A DNA stretch of 64,000 bases. Source: Fontisphaera persica. Lineage in GTDB: Bacteria > Verrucomicrobiota > Verrucomicrobiia > Limisphaerales > Fontisphaeraceae. The notes under the pieces are model-generated. The model did not search any database. It was not told the origin of the DNA and worked only from the letters and a program-made list of their open reading frames with translations. Where the stretch lies: the NCBI RefSeq assembly GCF_024832785.1, contig NZ_CP116615.1, positions 4,030,001 through 4,094,000 on the forward strand. Direction: 5' to 3'. Positions 16,110 through 24,427 of this stretch are shown here, one piece after another (the stretch's first letter is position 1; each line of letters opens with the position of its first letter). The translations under genes and the position numbers were made by a program.

Positions 16110-16475
16110 ATGGAAGTGAAAAACCTCGACGAGCTGCCGGCCTTCATCACCAAAGACGGCTCGGAAATCCGCGAATTGCTGGCGCCGCGCAACTCCCGCC
16201 TTTTGAATCAAAGCCTGGCTGAGGCCCGCCTGCCCATCGGCGGGGCCACGACGGAGCATTACCATGCGCGGACGGAGGAGATTTATTTCATCCTGTCCGG
16301 CACGGGCCGGATGCGGGTGGAAGGCGAGGAGCGGCCCGTCAAGCCGGGGGACGCCATCGCCATACCGCCGGGACACTGGCATAAGTTGTGGAATACCGGC
16401 CCCGAGCCCCTGCGGCTGCTGTGCTGCTGCGCGCCGGCCTACGAGCACGACGATACTTATTTAGTGGAAGGTTGA
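16110..16475 (+). CDS. Cupin-domain protein
   Basis: A 121-residue single-domain protein. Cupin motif 1 is visible as EHYHARTEEIYFILSGTGRMRVEGEE, with two His and a Glu as metal ligands. Motif 2 is PGDAIAIPPGHWHKLWN, with the fourth ligand His. Metal binding in a beta-barrel is therefore likely. Small cupins of this type include sugar isomerases and regulatory or storage proteins; the substrate cannot be told. The glutaredoxin-like gene begins 6 bp after its stop, so the two are probably co-transcribed. Confidence 0.85.
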   Translation: MEVKNLDELPAFITKDGSEIRELLAPRNSRLLNQSLAEARLPIGGATTEHYHARTEEIYFILSGTGRMRVEGEERPVKPGDAIAIPPGHWHKLWNTGPEPLRLLCCCAPAYEHDDTYLVEG

Positions 16476-16480
16476 AGTTC

Positions 16481-16732
16481 ATGCCCCCGCGTAGCATTCG
16501 CCTGTTCATCAAACCGTATTGCCCCTGGTGTCATCAGGCTGAGGCCTGGCTCAAGGCCCGCGGCCTGCGCTATGAGGCGCTGGATGTCATTCACCACCCG
16601 GAGCATCGCGCCCAGATGTATGCCCTCAGCGGCCAGACGCTGGCGCCTGTCATTGAGGTGGATGGCCGGGTGCTGGCGGATTTCGACACCGCCCAACTGG
16701 AGCGCTGGTGGCGGCAACAAGGGTGGGATTAA
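16481..16732 (+). CDS. Glutaredoxin-like protein
   Basis: An 83-residue thioredoxin-fold protein starting MPPRSIRLFIKPYCPWCHQA. The active site is CPWC, a variant of the CPYC of classic glutaredoxins. The cis-proline is in TLAPVIEVDG, followed by the C-terminal helix. It probably reduces disulfides or glutathione/low-molecular-weight-thiol mixed disulfides in the cytosol. The start ATG at 16481 gives a normal glutaredoxin length. It is co-oriented with the cupin gene, 6 bp away. Confidence 0.88.
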   Translation: MPPRSIRLFIKPYCPWCHQAEAWLKARGLRYEALDVIHHPEHRAQMYALSGQTLAPVIEVDGRVLADFDTAQLERWWRQQGWD

Positions 16733-16750
16733 GAGGCGGGGCGCGCGGTT

Positions 16751-17023
16751 TTACTTGGCCTCGCCCTCCGCATCGCGGGTGATGCCGAAGACGCGCTCGA
16801 ATTCATCGCTGAACCGCCGAATTTCCTGGCTGATTTGCGCTGGCCGCTCCTGCAGATAACCTGCCACCCGGCTGGCCGACTCCGGTTTGATCTGCAGGAT
16901 TTCTCCCGCCGCGGCAAACAGCGCCAGATGATTGTTGACGCTGTGCCGCATGGCCGAGAGTTTTCGATTCAAATCCGCAATTTGCTCCGGGGTCAACGTC
17001 ACCGGATGTTGGGGCAAACCCAT
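16751..17023 (-). CDS. Small helical protein with a phosphoacceptor-like HSVNNHL motif
   Basis: A 90-residue, mostly helical, soluble protein. The segment LNRKLSAMRHSVNNHLALFAA resembles the H-box of dimerisation-phosphotransfer domains in some sensor kinases (the RHDxNNHL pattern), but there is no ATPase domain. A second charged helix follows (about 45-80). It could be a stand-alone phosphotransfer or kinase-interacting protein; this is inference from a short motif. It converges on the glutaredoxin gene, with 18 bp between stops. Confidence 0.62.
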   Translation of the reverse strand: MGLPQHPVTLTPEQIADLNRKLSAMRHSVNNHLALFAAAGEILQIKPESASRVAGYLQERPAQISQEIRRFSDEFERVFGITRDAEGEAK

Positions 17024-17206
17024 GAGTTAATCATGCGCCAGCCGGGCCATTCCCGCAAGCGAAGACATGCGGCGGCGGAAGCCGCGGCCACGGGCTGACG
17101 CCGCCAGCCCCCCCTGTGGCCATGCCGTGCGCCAGCAGTTCACCGTTCCCACTTGCCTTGACGCGGGGGATGCGTCAACGTCTTGGCGGACAGCAGGTGA
17201 GAGTCT

Positions 17207-17899
17207 ATGGCTAAAGCAAGAACCATTGTTTTAACTGGCGTCAGCCGGGGTTTGGGCCGGGCCATGGCGCTGGAGTTTGCGCGATTGGGACACAAGGTGG
17301 TGGGATGTGCGCGGTCGCAGGACGCCCTGGCGGGGTTGAAGGCGCAACTGGGGCCGCCGCATGAATTTGAGGCGGTGGATGTGGCGGACGACGAGGCCGT
17401 GGCGCGCTGGGCCCGGCACGTGCTCCACAAGTTCAAAGCGCCGGATTTGCTGGTGAACAACGCCGCCATCATCAACCAGCGCGCGCCCTTGTGGAAGGTG
17501 CCCAGCGAGGAGTTTGCCGCGGTCATGGAGGTCAATGTGAAAGGGGTGTACCACATGCTGCGGCATTTTGTGCCTGCCATGGTGGCCCGGGGCGAAGGCG
17601 TCATCATCAACATCAGCTCCGGGTGGGGCCGGACCACCGATGCCGAGGTGGCCCCCTATTGCGCCAGCAAATTTGCCATCGAAGGCCTCACCCAGGCGCT
17701 GGCCCAGGAGCTGCCTCCCGGCTTGGCCGCGGTGCCGCTGAATCCGGGCATCATTGACACCGACATGCTGCGCAGTTGCTTTGGGGACTCCGCGGCGTTG
17801 TATCCCTCGCCAGAGAAGTGGGCGCGGCGGGCGGTCCCTTTTATGCTGGAGCTGAACGGGCGCGACAACGGCAAGCCGCTCACGGTGCCCGGCAGTTGA
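17207..17899 (+). CDS. Short-chain dehydrogenase/reductase (SDR)
   Basis: A 230-residue classical SDR. The NAD(P)-binding motif is TGVSRGLG (TGxxxGxG), the NNAA motif is present, and the active-site set is Ser in NISSGWG and Tyr-Lys in YCASK. The adenine-binding loop contains CARSQ, which slightly favours NADPH. The substrate is unknown; SDRs of this length oxidise or reduce alcohols, ketones and sugars. The gene is followed by a GDSL hydrolase gene 43 bp downstream on the same strand. Confidence 0.9.
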   Translation: MAKARTIVLTGVSRGLGRAMALEFARLGHKVVGCARSQDALAGLKAQLGPPHEFEAVDVADDEAVARWARHVLHKFKAPDLLVNNAAIINQRAPLWKVPSEEFAAVMEVNVKGVYHMLRHFVPAMVARGEGVIINISSGWGRTTDAEVAPYCASKFAIEGLTQALAQELPPGLAAVPLNPGIIDTDMLRSCFGDSAALYPSPEKWARRAVPFMLELNGRDNGKPLTVPGS

Positions 17900-17914
17900 T
17901 TTGCCAGTGACAAA

Positions 17915-17941
17915 CCGGCCAGGCTGAATTACGCTGGCCGG
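17915..17941 (+). other. Inverted repeat abutting the start codon of the GDSL gene
   Basis: CCGGCCAG (17915-17922) and CTGGCCGG (17934-17941) form a perfect 8-bp stem with an 11-nt loop. The stem ends one base before the ATG at 17943. It has no T-run, so it is not an obvious terminator. In mRNA it would occupy the ribosome-binding region, so it could limit translation of the hydrolase. Confidence 0.4.
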
Positions 17942-17942
17942 C

Positions 17943-19226
17943 ATGAGAAAGCGTCTGCGACTGTTATTCCTTGGGGTTTGCGCGTCCTGCGTGGCGGCGG
18001 CCGCCGCCGCGGCCAGCCTTCTGCCCGAGGGGGCGCGGCTGGCCATTGTGGGCGACTCCATCACGGAGCAAAAACTTTACTCCAAATACATGGAGACCTA
18101 CCTCCTGGCCTGTGCCGGGCGGACGGATATCCATGTTTTCCAGTTTGGCTGGAGCGGGGAGCGGGCGGATGGTTTTGCCTCCCGAGCGGCCAATGACCTG
18201 GGGATGTTCAAGCCCACGGTGGTCACCACCTGCTACGGCATGAACGATGGGCAGTATCGCCCTTATACCGAGGACATTGGCCGCGCCTATGAAGCCAGCA
18301 CTCGGAAATACGTGGAAATCCTCAAAGGTATGGGGGTGAAGCATATTGTGCTCGGTTCCCCGGGCGCGGTGGATACCCGTTATTTCGTGCGGAACAATTT
18401 TGCGCCCCTGTCCGGCGCGGAGGGCTACAACCAAAATCTGGGCAAGTTGCGGGACATCAACCGCCGGCTGGCGGGCGAGCTGGGCGTGGCGTTTGCTGAC
18501 GTGCATCAGCCCATGCTGGACGCCATGGCCAAGGCCAAGGCCGCCCTGGGCGATGACTATGATGTGTGCGGGCGGGATGGTTTTCATCCCGGGCCGAATG
18601 GGCATCTCATCATGGCCTACGCCTTCTTGCGCGCCCTGGGTTGTGACGGGCGCGTGGCGGAGTTGACGCTGGACCTGCAAGGCGCCCCGCAGGTTTCTGC
18701 CGGCCACAAGGTGGCGGGCGGCGGGCGCAACCAGGTGGAGCTGGAGAGCACGCGCTACCCGTTCTGTTTTGACCCGGACCCCAAAGCCTCCTCCAGCACG
18801 CGGAGCATTGCGCCGTATTTTCCCTTCAATGAAGAGCTGAACCGCTTTGTGTTGAAGGTGCGCAATTTGAACGCCCCCAAGGCGCGGGTGACCTGGGGCG
18901 CCACCTCGCTGGAGTTTACCCGCGAGCAATTGGAAGCGGGGGTGAATCTGGCCGCGGCTTTTCCGGCCACGCCGTTTGATGAGGCGTTTCGCAAGGTGAT
19001 GGATGCGGTGGGGCAGAAGCAAAACTTTGAGACGCTCATGATTAAGGAAATGGTGACCAAGTTCCGCTTCTTCGGGCGCGAGACGGCGGCAGACCCGGCG
19101 CTGGCCGAGGCCTTCCGGCAGGTGGGGGCGCGCCTGGTGGCCCGGCAGGAGGCGCTGGATGCGGCAGTGCGCCAGGCGTTGACGCCGGTGCGGCACACGT
19201 TGAGCGTCACGCCGGTCACGCCCTGA
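17943..19226 (+). CDS. Exported SGNH/GDSL-family hydrolase
   Basis: A 427-residue protein with an N-terminal signal peptide (MRKRLRLLFLGVCASCVAAA..). SGNH block I is GDSITEQ (catalytic Ser), block III is GMND (Asn), and block V is DGFHPGPNGH (catalytic Asp and His). The hydrolase domain covers about 25-235. The C-terminal 190 residues are less conserved. Enzymes of this kind in Verrucomicrobia and Planctomycetes are often predicted carbohydrate esterases acting in the periplasm. The specific ester is unknown. Confidence 0.88.
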   Translation: MRKRLRLLFLGVCASCVAAAAAAASLLPEGARLAIVGDSITEQKLYSKYMETYLLACAGRTDIHVFQFGWSGERADGFASRAANDLGMFKPTVVTTCYGMNDGQYRPYTEDIGRAYEASTRKYVEILKGMGVKHIVLGSPGAVDTRYFVRNNFAPLSGAEGYNQNLGKLRDINRRLAGELGVAFADVHQPMLDAMAKAKAALGDDYDVCGRDGFHPGPNGHLIMAYAFLRALGCDGRVAELTLDLQGAPQVSAGHKVAGGGRNQVELESTRYPFCFDPDPKASSSTRSIAPYFPFNEELNRFVLKVRNLNAPKARVTWGATSLEFTREQLEAGVNLAAAFPATPFDEAFRKVMDAVGQKQNFETLMIKEMVTKFRFFGRETAADPALAEAFRQVGARLVARQEALDAAVRQALTPVRHTLSVTPVTP

Positions 19227-19262
19227 GCCGTCCACCGGCCAGGCGAATCGGACGCAGGACTT

Positions 19263-20915
19263 GTGGAACCCATTGCGCGCGTGAAAAAAAATCCAGTGCC
19301 GGTCGAACCCGCCGCCGATGCTCCGCCGCCGGCCGCCGCCGGCGGCGGGGCCACCCGGTTGCGGCGGTATTTGTACTTCACTGCCGCCTTCACCGGCGCG
19401 GCCATTCTAATTGTCGAGATTCTCGGCGCCAAAATGCTTTCGCCGTATTTTGGGACGTCGCATTTTGTGTGGACGGCGCAAATCACGGTGACGCTGATTT
19501 CGCTGGCGGCCGGCTACTACCTGGGCGGCTGGCTGGCGGACCGCTCGCCCGACCTGCGCCGCATGTACCTGGCCATTCTGGCGGCGGCCATTTACCTGGC
19601 GATTTCCGTGCCGCTGTGCGCGCCGGTCTCCTTTGCCTGCCTGAAACAAAAACTCGCCGTCGGCTCGCTGCTGGCCTCGCTGTTCCTGTTTTTCCCGCCG
19701 CTGACGCTGCTGGCGGTGGTGGGGCCGTTTCTGGTGCGCAACTTCACCCACAACCTGCAAACCGTGGGCGGCCAGGTGGGGCGGGTTTCGGCGCTGAGCA
19801 CGCTGGGCAGTGTGGCGGGCACGCTCCTCATCGGGTATGCGGTCATCCCGTATCTGCCCAACTCGCTGAGCATGTACCTGACGGCGGTGGGGTTGATGGT
19901 GGTGTCGCTCGTCTATTTCTTTCTGCTGAATCCCCGTCCCTTGCGGGCGTCCGCGCAGGTGAGCCTGGTGGCGGCCCTGCTGACGGGCCTGGGGGCGGGA
20001 TACAGCGGCATCCGGCAGGAGCTGGCCTTGAACATTCCCGGTTACGAAGAGCTGGAGCGGCGCAATTCCAATTTTGGGCAGATGCTGGTTATTCAGCACA
20101 CCAACCTGCCCCACCGGGTATATCTGAATGACTGGCTGACGCAAAACACCTATGACCCGCTGGAGAAGAAAAGCACTTCCATGTTCACCTGGATGCTGCA
20201 TGGCCTGGCGCGGGCTTACACACCAAAGATTGAGCGGGCGTTGTGCATCGGCCTCGGGGTGGGCATCGTGCCCATGCAACTGGCCCGGGACGGCGCGCAG
20301 GTGGACGTGGTGGAAATCAACCCCGAAATGCCGGGGCTGGCCCAGCGACATTTTGATTTCGACCCCACCCGGGCGCGGGTGTTTATTGATGATGGCCGGC
20401 ACTTTCTCAATGCCGCCGCCCGCCCGGATGGCCCACGCTACGACACCATCATTCTGGATGCTTTTCTGGGGGATTCCTCGCCGTCTCATCTGATGAGCCG
20501 CGAGGCATTTGTGGCGATGCAAAAAATCCTGCGGCCCGGCGGGACGGTAGTCATCAACAGTTTCGGCGAGCTGGACCCCGCCCGCAATTTCTTCACCGCG
20601 TCGCTGGAGTGCACCCTGCAGGCCGTGTTCAAATCCGTGCGCATCCACACGGCCTTCGGCGGCAATGTGTTGCTGGTGGCGTCGGATATTCCGGACCTGG
20701 CCTTTGTGCGCCAGCCGGATTTGTCCGAAGTCCACCCCCGCGCCCTCGGCGCCACGCGCTTGGCCATGGAAAATGTGGTGACCGCGCCTCCCAGCAAGCA
20801 TCGCATCCGCGTGTTGACGGATGATTTTAATCCGGTGGAATTCTACGATGCCGTGAACCGGGAAATGTTCCGGCGCAACATGGTGCAGGGCATGATGCAG
20901 GGTTACGGGTACTGA
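19263..20915 (+). CDS. Membrane-fused spermidine-synthase-like protein
   Basis: A 550-residue protein with a GTG start at 19263. The N-terminal half has several hydrophobic helices (about residues 35-240, including VGPFLVRNFTHN). The C-terminal half is a Rossmann methyltransferase-like fold related to spermidine synthase: CIGLGVGIVPMQLA, then VVEINPEM, DDGRHFL and LDAFLGDSSPSHL. The canonical GGGDG of real aminopropyltransferases is GLGVG here, so polyamine synthesis is uncertain. Such fused MFS/spermidine-synthase proteins are common and mostly uncharacterised. The protein is an inner-membrane one. Confidence 0.85.
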   Translation: MEPIARVKKNPVPVEPAADAPPPAAAGGGATRLRRYLYFTAAFTGAAILIVEILGAKMLSPYFGTSHFVWTAQITVTLISLAAGYYLGGWLADRSPDLRRMYLAILAAAIYLAISVPLCAPVSFACLKQKLAVGSLLASLFLFFPPLTLLAVVGPFLVRNFTHNLQTVGGQVGRVSALSTLGSVAGTLLIGYAVIPYLPNSLSMYLTAVGLMVVSLVYFFLLNPRPLRASAQVSLVAALLTGLGAGYSGIRQELALNIPGYEELERRNSNFGQMLVIQHTNLPHRVYLNDWLTQNTYDPLEKKSTSMFTWMLHGLARAYTPKIERALCIGLGVGIVPMQLARDGAQVDVVEINPEMPGLAQRHFDFDPTRARVFIDDGRHFLNAAARPDGPRYDTIILDAFLGDSSPSHLMSREAFVAMQKILRPGGTVVINSFGELDPARNFFTASLECTLQAVFKSVRIHTAFGGNVLLVASDIPDLAFVRQPDLSEVHPRALGATRLAMENVVTAPPSKHRIRVLTDDFNPVEFYDAVNREMFRRNMVQGMMQGYGY

Positions 20916-20976
20916 GGCGGCTCTGCCCGGCCCGGCCCGTTCTGCGCCGGGGAAAAGCGCGGGCCCTTGGCGGCCG

Positions 20977-21909
20977 TCAACCCAGCGGCGTGGCGCGCAA
21001 GGCGTTCAAGACCTCAAATAACTGGGGCAAATCCGCCAGCAACACCGCGCCCGCCCGGCGCAGGGCCACCTGATAAGCCGGAGCGCTCCGGCCGCCGGCC
21101 AGCAGGGTGACTTGCGGCGGCAGCGCTTTGCGCAATTGATCAATCTCCTCCGGCAGCGCGGGGTCGTCCGCCGGAAAAACAATGCTCAGACCCACCACCC
21201 GCGCCCGGCTGCGCACGGCGGCTCCGGCAATTTCCGCTGCGGGCAAACTGGCCCCCAGATAAACCGCATTCCATCCCTGGCTGCGGGCGGCAAAAGTGGC
21301 CAGCACCGCGCCCAGCTCATGAAGCTGCCCGGCGGGAGTCGCGGCCACCATGGAAGGGCCGCCTTGCGTGGGAAACTGCCGGGCGTGATGTAAAAGGTAT
21401 TCGCGGATGGTGGCCGTGGCAAAGTGCTCCTGGGCGGCGGTCATCTGGCCTTGGGCCCATTCCTCGCCGATGCGCTGGGCCAACGGGGCCACCAATTGCA
21501 CCAGCAGCCCCTGGCTGCCCAGCTCCACCTGCCACTGCTCCAAGTGGCGGATTAAACCCCGTTCGTCAAACTGGCGCACGCACGCCAGCAAATCCTCCAC
21601 GGACACCCTGGCCTGGTGATAACCATTGGGTGAGATTTCTCCCCGCCCGCCGCCGGGTGTGCCCCGTCCCACCAGCTCCCGCAGTTGCTCATCCTGCAGC
21701 CGGGCGATGGCGCCAATATTGTGGCCCTGCTCAGTGGCCTGGCGCAAAAGCGTCAGCCGCTCCAGGTCCCGGTCGCAATAGAGGCGGCGGTGACTATGGC
21801 TGCGCTGAGGTTGAACCGCGCCGTAGCGTTTTTCCCAGATGCGAATGACATGGGCGCTCAAGCCGGTCAACTTCGCCGCCATTTTAATGGTGTGACAAGG
21901 TTGATCCAT
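20977..21909 (-). CDS. CarH/LitR-type B12-binding MerR-family regulator
   Basis: 310 residues from the ATG at 21909. An N-terminal MerR winged helix (HTIKMAAKLTGLSAHVIRIWEKRYG..) is followed by a four-helix B12 cap (about 105-180) and a Rossmann B12-binding domain (185-305, with LHELG, GLSIVF and LLAGGRS). The cap has W151 and the pair E161-H162, the Wx9EH signature of adenosylcobalamin photoreceptors. H197 is the expected lower axial ligand. The residue after W151 is Ala, where Thermus CarH has His132. It probably represses in the dark and releases DNA in light. It is divergent from a sigma-factor gene. Confidence 0.88.
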   Translation of the reverse strand: MDQPCHTIKMAAKLTGLSAHVIRIWEKRYGAVQPQRSHSHRRLYCDRDLERLTLLRQATEQGHNIGAIARLQDEQLRELVGRGTPGGGRGEISPNGYHQARVSVEDLLACVRQFDERGLIRHLEQWQVELGSQGLLVQLVAPLAQRIGEEWAQGQMTAAQEHFATATIREYLLHHARQFPTQGGPSMVAATPAGQLHELGAVLATFAARSQGWNAVYLGASLPAAEIAGAAVRSRARVVGLSIVFPADDPALPEEIDQLRKALPPQVTLLAGGRSAPAYQVALRRAGAVLLADLPQLFEVLNALRATPLG

Positions 21910-21941
21910 GCAAACAATGGTCACAAGATAGCCAGTATCGC

Positions 21942-22036
21942 TTTTGTCGCAAATTAGAGTTTCTTTTGCACAACGAGAATAACATGAAATTTTTAAATAT
22001 CTTAGACAAAAGATTGACAAGCGCTCGTTTTTGTCG
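21942..22036. promoter_or_regulatory. Candidate operator: three TTTTGTCG-type motifs between MerR regulator and sigma gene
   Basis: TTTTGTCG occurs at 21942-21949 and 22029-22036, and its complement GACAAAA at 22005-22011. The first overlaps a possible -35 of the regulator's own promoter (TTGCGA-N16-TATCTT on the minus strand, -35 at 21952-21947). The last lies in the spacer of the sigma gene promoter, next to its -10. Such placement on both promoters is what an autoregulating repressor would use. The link to the MerR protein is inference. Confidence 0.5.
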
Positions 22037-22042
22037 TATCAA
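22014..22042 (+). promoter_or_regulatory. Probable promoter of the sigma factor gene
   Basis: TTGACA (22014-22019) is a perfect -35. TATCAA (22037-22042) is a 4/6 -10 at the ideal 17-bp spacing. The transcript would begin near 22049, about 43 nt before the ATG. The spacer contains the TTTTGTCG motif, so a bound repressor would directly block RNA polymerase. Confidence 0.6.
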
Positions 22043-22091
22043 GAGCAAGAAATGTTAAAACAATATTAACCACAGCAAAGACAAAGAAAGT

Positions 22092-23150
22092 ATGCGCCCG
22101 AATAAAAACGTCACCGTCAAGCCCGCCAAGGTCAACCGCAATCGCCGGCCCGCCAAGGCTAAAGCCCATGCGGCCCGTTTTTCGGTGGCCGAGGCCAAAC
22201 TTCCCCCGGTCAAGCCTGCCGCTGAGGTGGTCAAACTGACGCCAAAAGAGGTGGGTCAGGCTTCCCTGGCCGAGCCTGCCCCGGCTGTGGAAATCCCGCT
22301 GGTGGATTACCGGAATGAGTACGAGCCTACGGACAGCCTGAGCCTTTATATGCGCGAGGTGGGGGAAGTGCCCTTGCTGACGCCGGAGGAGGAAGTCAAG
22401 CTGGCGGCGCGCATCAAGCGCGGGGATGCCAAGGCGCGGGAGCGGATGATTCGGGCCAACCTGCGATTGGTGGTGAAGATTGCCCGGGAATATGAGGGCT
22501 ACGGCCTGCCGTTGCTGGACCTGATCAACGAAGGCAACATTGGCCTGATGCGGGCGGTGGAAAAATTTGACCCGGCCAAGGGGGGCAAGCTGTCCACTTA
22601 CAGCTCGTGGTGGATTAAACAGTCCATCCGCCGGGCCATTGCCAACCAGGCCAAGACCGTGCGGCTGCCCATTCACATGCTGGACAAGATTGCCAAGGTG
22701 CGCCGCACCGTGACCCGGCTGGCCGAGGAGCTGGGGCAGGAGCCGACGGATGAAGAGGTGGCGGAGGAACTGGGCATCAGCGTCAAGCGGGCCAACATGC
22801 TGCGCTCGGCGGGGGTGCGGACATCCTCGATTGACGCGCCCATTGGGGACGATGACAGCAGCCGGATGGGCGACATCATTGCCGATGAGCGGGCGGAAAA
22901 TCCGTACGACATGCTCGAACAGAAAACCATGCTGGATTTGCTGAGCGAGCTGGTGGAGCGCCTGCCGGAGCGGGAATACAACATTTTGCGGCTGCGCTTT
23001 GGGCTGGATGGCGGCCCGGAGCGGTCGCTGGAGGAGATTGGCAAGGAATTTGGCGTGACGCGCGAGCGCATTCGGCAGCTTCAGAATCTGGCGCTGAACA
23101 AACTGCGCAAGATGATTGAAAGCCGCGAAGCCGTGCGCATCGCCGCCTGA
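22092..23150 (+). CDS. RNA polymerase sigma-70 factor, group-2 type
   Basis: 352 residues, much shorter than a housekeeping RpoD. A basic N-terminus (about 1-70, Lys/Ala-rich) is followed by region 1.2 ([11 protein letters not shown]), region 2 ([46 protein letters not shown]), region 3 ([18 protein letters not shown]) and region 4 ([28 protein letters not shown]). All core- and promoter-binding regions are intact, and the lack of region 1.1 suits an alternative, stress- or light-type sigma factor. The divergent neighbour is a B12-type MerR regulator, which suggests that this sigma is its main target. A strong terminator follows. Confidence 0.92.
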   Translation: MRPNKNVTVKPAKVNRNRRPAKAKAHAARFSVAEAKLPPVKPAAEVVKLTPKEVGQASLAEPAPAVEIPLVDYRNEYEPTDSLSLYMREVGEVPLLTPEEEVKLAARIKRGDAKARERMIRANLRLVVKIAREYEGYGLPLLDLINEGNIGLMRAVEKFDPAKGGKLSTYSSWWIKQSIRRAIANQAKTVRLPIHMLDKIAKVRRTVTRLAEELGQEPTDEEVAEELGISVKRANMLRSAGVRTSSIDAPIGDDDSSRMGDIIADERAENPYDMLEQKTMLDLLSELVERLPEREYNILRLRFGLDGGPERSLEEIGKEFGVTRERIRQLQNLALNKLRKMIESREAVRIAA

Positions 23151-23213
23151 TGCCGTACAAGCGCTTTGCCGGGCAGGGTTGGGCGCCATGCCCGGCAGGG
23201 AAGGGGTTGGTTG

Positions 23214-23253
23214 ACGGGCCGGAAAACGGGGGTTTTCCGGCCCGTTCTCTTTC
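23214..23253 (+). terminator. Rho-independent terminator after the sigma gene
   Basis: A long perfect stem with arms ACGGGCCGGAAAAC (23214-23227) and GTTTTCCGGCCCGT (23232-23245), a 4-nt G loop, and a T/C-rich tail TCTCTTTC. It lies 64 bp after the sigma gene stop and before the convergent tonB gene. Confidence 0.85.
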
Positions 23254-23344
23254 GGTCTTTCACGTTTCAAGCCAGGCCGTTGACCTTGTTGGGGGGGACG
23301 GCGAATCCTGTTTCACTGCGTTGGGGAGGGAGACCGCGCTGAGT

Positions 23345-24196
23345 TCACTTATCCAACTGCCAATGGATGGTGAGTTGGAAGTCGGCCGGCATGGGCTGGC
23401 CATTGCAACGGGCCGGTTCAAAGCGTAGCACACCGGCGGCCCGCACGGCGGCCTGGTCAAAAACTCCCGCCGGCTGGCTGGACGTCACCCGCGCCGATTG
23501 AACGCGGCCCCGGGCGTCCACCTGCAAGGTGAGGTGAGTAACCCCCGTCAGGGCCTGCCGGCGGGCAGCCTCAGGATAAAACCGCTGCAAATTGGGTGGC
23601 TGCCGAAGGCGCGCCCCGGCAAAGTTGCCGGCGCTGGCGGGGCTTTCGCTGCCGGACGCCCCGCCGCCCGCAGGGAGCAAGGATGGGGCCCAAGACCGGT
23701 TTTCTGCACCGCTCCCGGAGCCGATTTTTTCCTTTGCTTGAGCCAGGTCCGCTGGGCCGGCTGGGGCAGAGGCCGCAGGGGGGAGGTACGCTGGTTGAAT
23801 TAGAGGCTCTTGTGCCACGGGGGACTCAGGGATGGGCGGGGTGGGAGACGGCGGGGAAACTGCCTGGGGCGAAGTGACGACGGGAGATTCTCCCGTAGGC
23901 GGCAATGAAAGCCGATTCTCGGGCGCGGGCGGAGGTGCAGCAGCATCCCCGCTGGCCGGCGCAGTGGGGTTTGCTGGGGTGGGGTATGGCGCTGGCGGGG
24001 CAGGCGGCGCGGGTTTGGCGGCACCGTCACCGGCCACGATGATGAGCGAGAGGGTGAGTTGAGGCGGTTGCCGGGCTGCCGGTTGAAGCTCTTGCAGCCA
24101 GTCCGGCACGGGCGAGGGCCGTCCCGCCAGGAAACCAAAGTACACGCCTGCCACCACTCCATGAAACAGGAGAGACCAAAAGAGCGGCTTTAACAT
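23345..24196 (-). CDS. TonB-family energy transducer
   Basis: 283 residues from the ATG at 24196; an in-frame ATG at 24268 is possible and would add 24 residues. An N-terminal membrane anchor (LFWSLLFHGVVAGVYFGFLAG) starts within the first residues. A Pro/Ala-rich stretch (about 55-145) spans the periplasm. The C-terminal TonB domain has FYPEAARRQALTGV, the LQVDARGRV strand and FEPARCNGQPM. It passes proton-motive-force energy from an ExbB/ExbD complex to an outer-membrane receptor. The receptor gene lies just upstream on the same strand. Confidence 0.85.
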   Translation of the reverse strand: MLKPLFWSLLFHGVVAGVYFGFLAGRPSPVPDWLQELQPAARQPPQLTLSLIIVAGDGAAKPAPPAPPAPYPTPANPTAPASGDAAAPPPAPENRLSLPPTGESPVVTSPQAVSPPSPTPPIPESPVAQEPLIQPAYLPPAASAPAGPADLAQAKEKIGSGSGAENRSWAPSLLPAGGGASGSESPASAGNFAGARLRQPPNLQRFYPEAARRQALTGVTHLTLQVDARGRVQSARVTSSQPAGVFDQAAVRAAGVLRFEPARCNGQPMPADFQLTIHWQLDK

Positions 24197-24427
24197 GGGG
24201 CGCAGCCCCCCGCTTGGGGGCCATGCCTCAAGCGCGGCCGGATGCCTGTGGGATGGCGAGGTTGCCATGGCGGCAATGGCGTTGAGAGTGTGTATTACAA
24301 TGCGGCCAAAATCCGCCGCGGGCAAGCGGGCCGTGATGGTGGCGGTCTGTGCTGGTCTCTCCGTTCACTGTGGCGCGTCACACGTGAGGCAAGCAAGCGA
24401 TGGTGAGCCGCTTTTTCCACAACTTCG

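Noticed and set aside
19263-20915. Naming the fused protein as a true spermidine synthase
   Set aside because: The GGGDG aminopropyltransferase motif is not present, so only similarity to the family is claimed.
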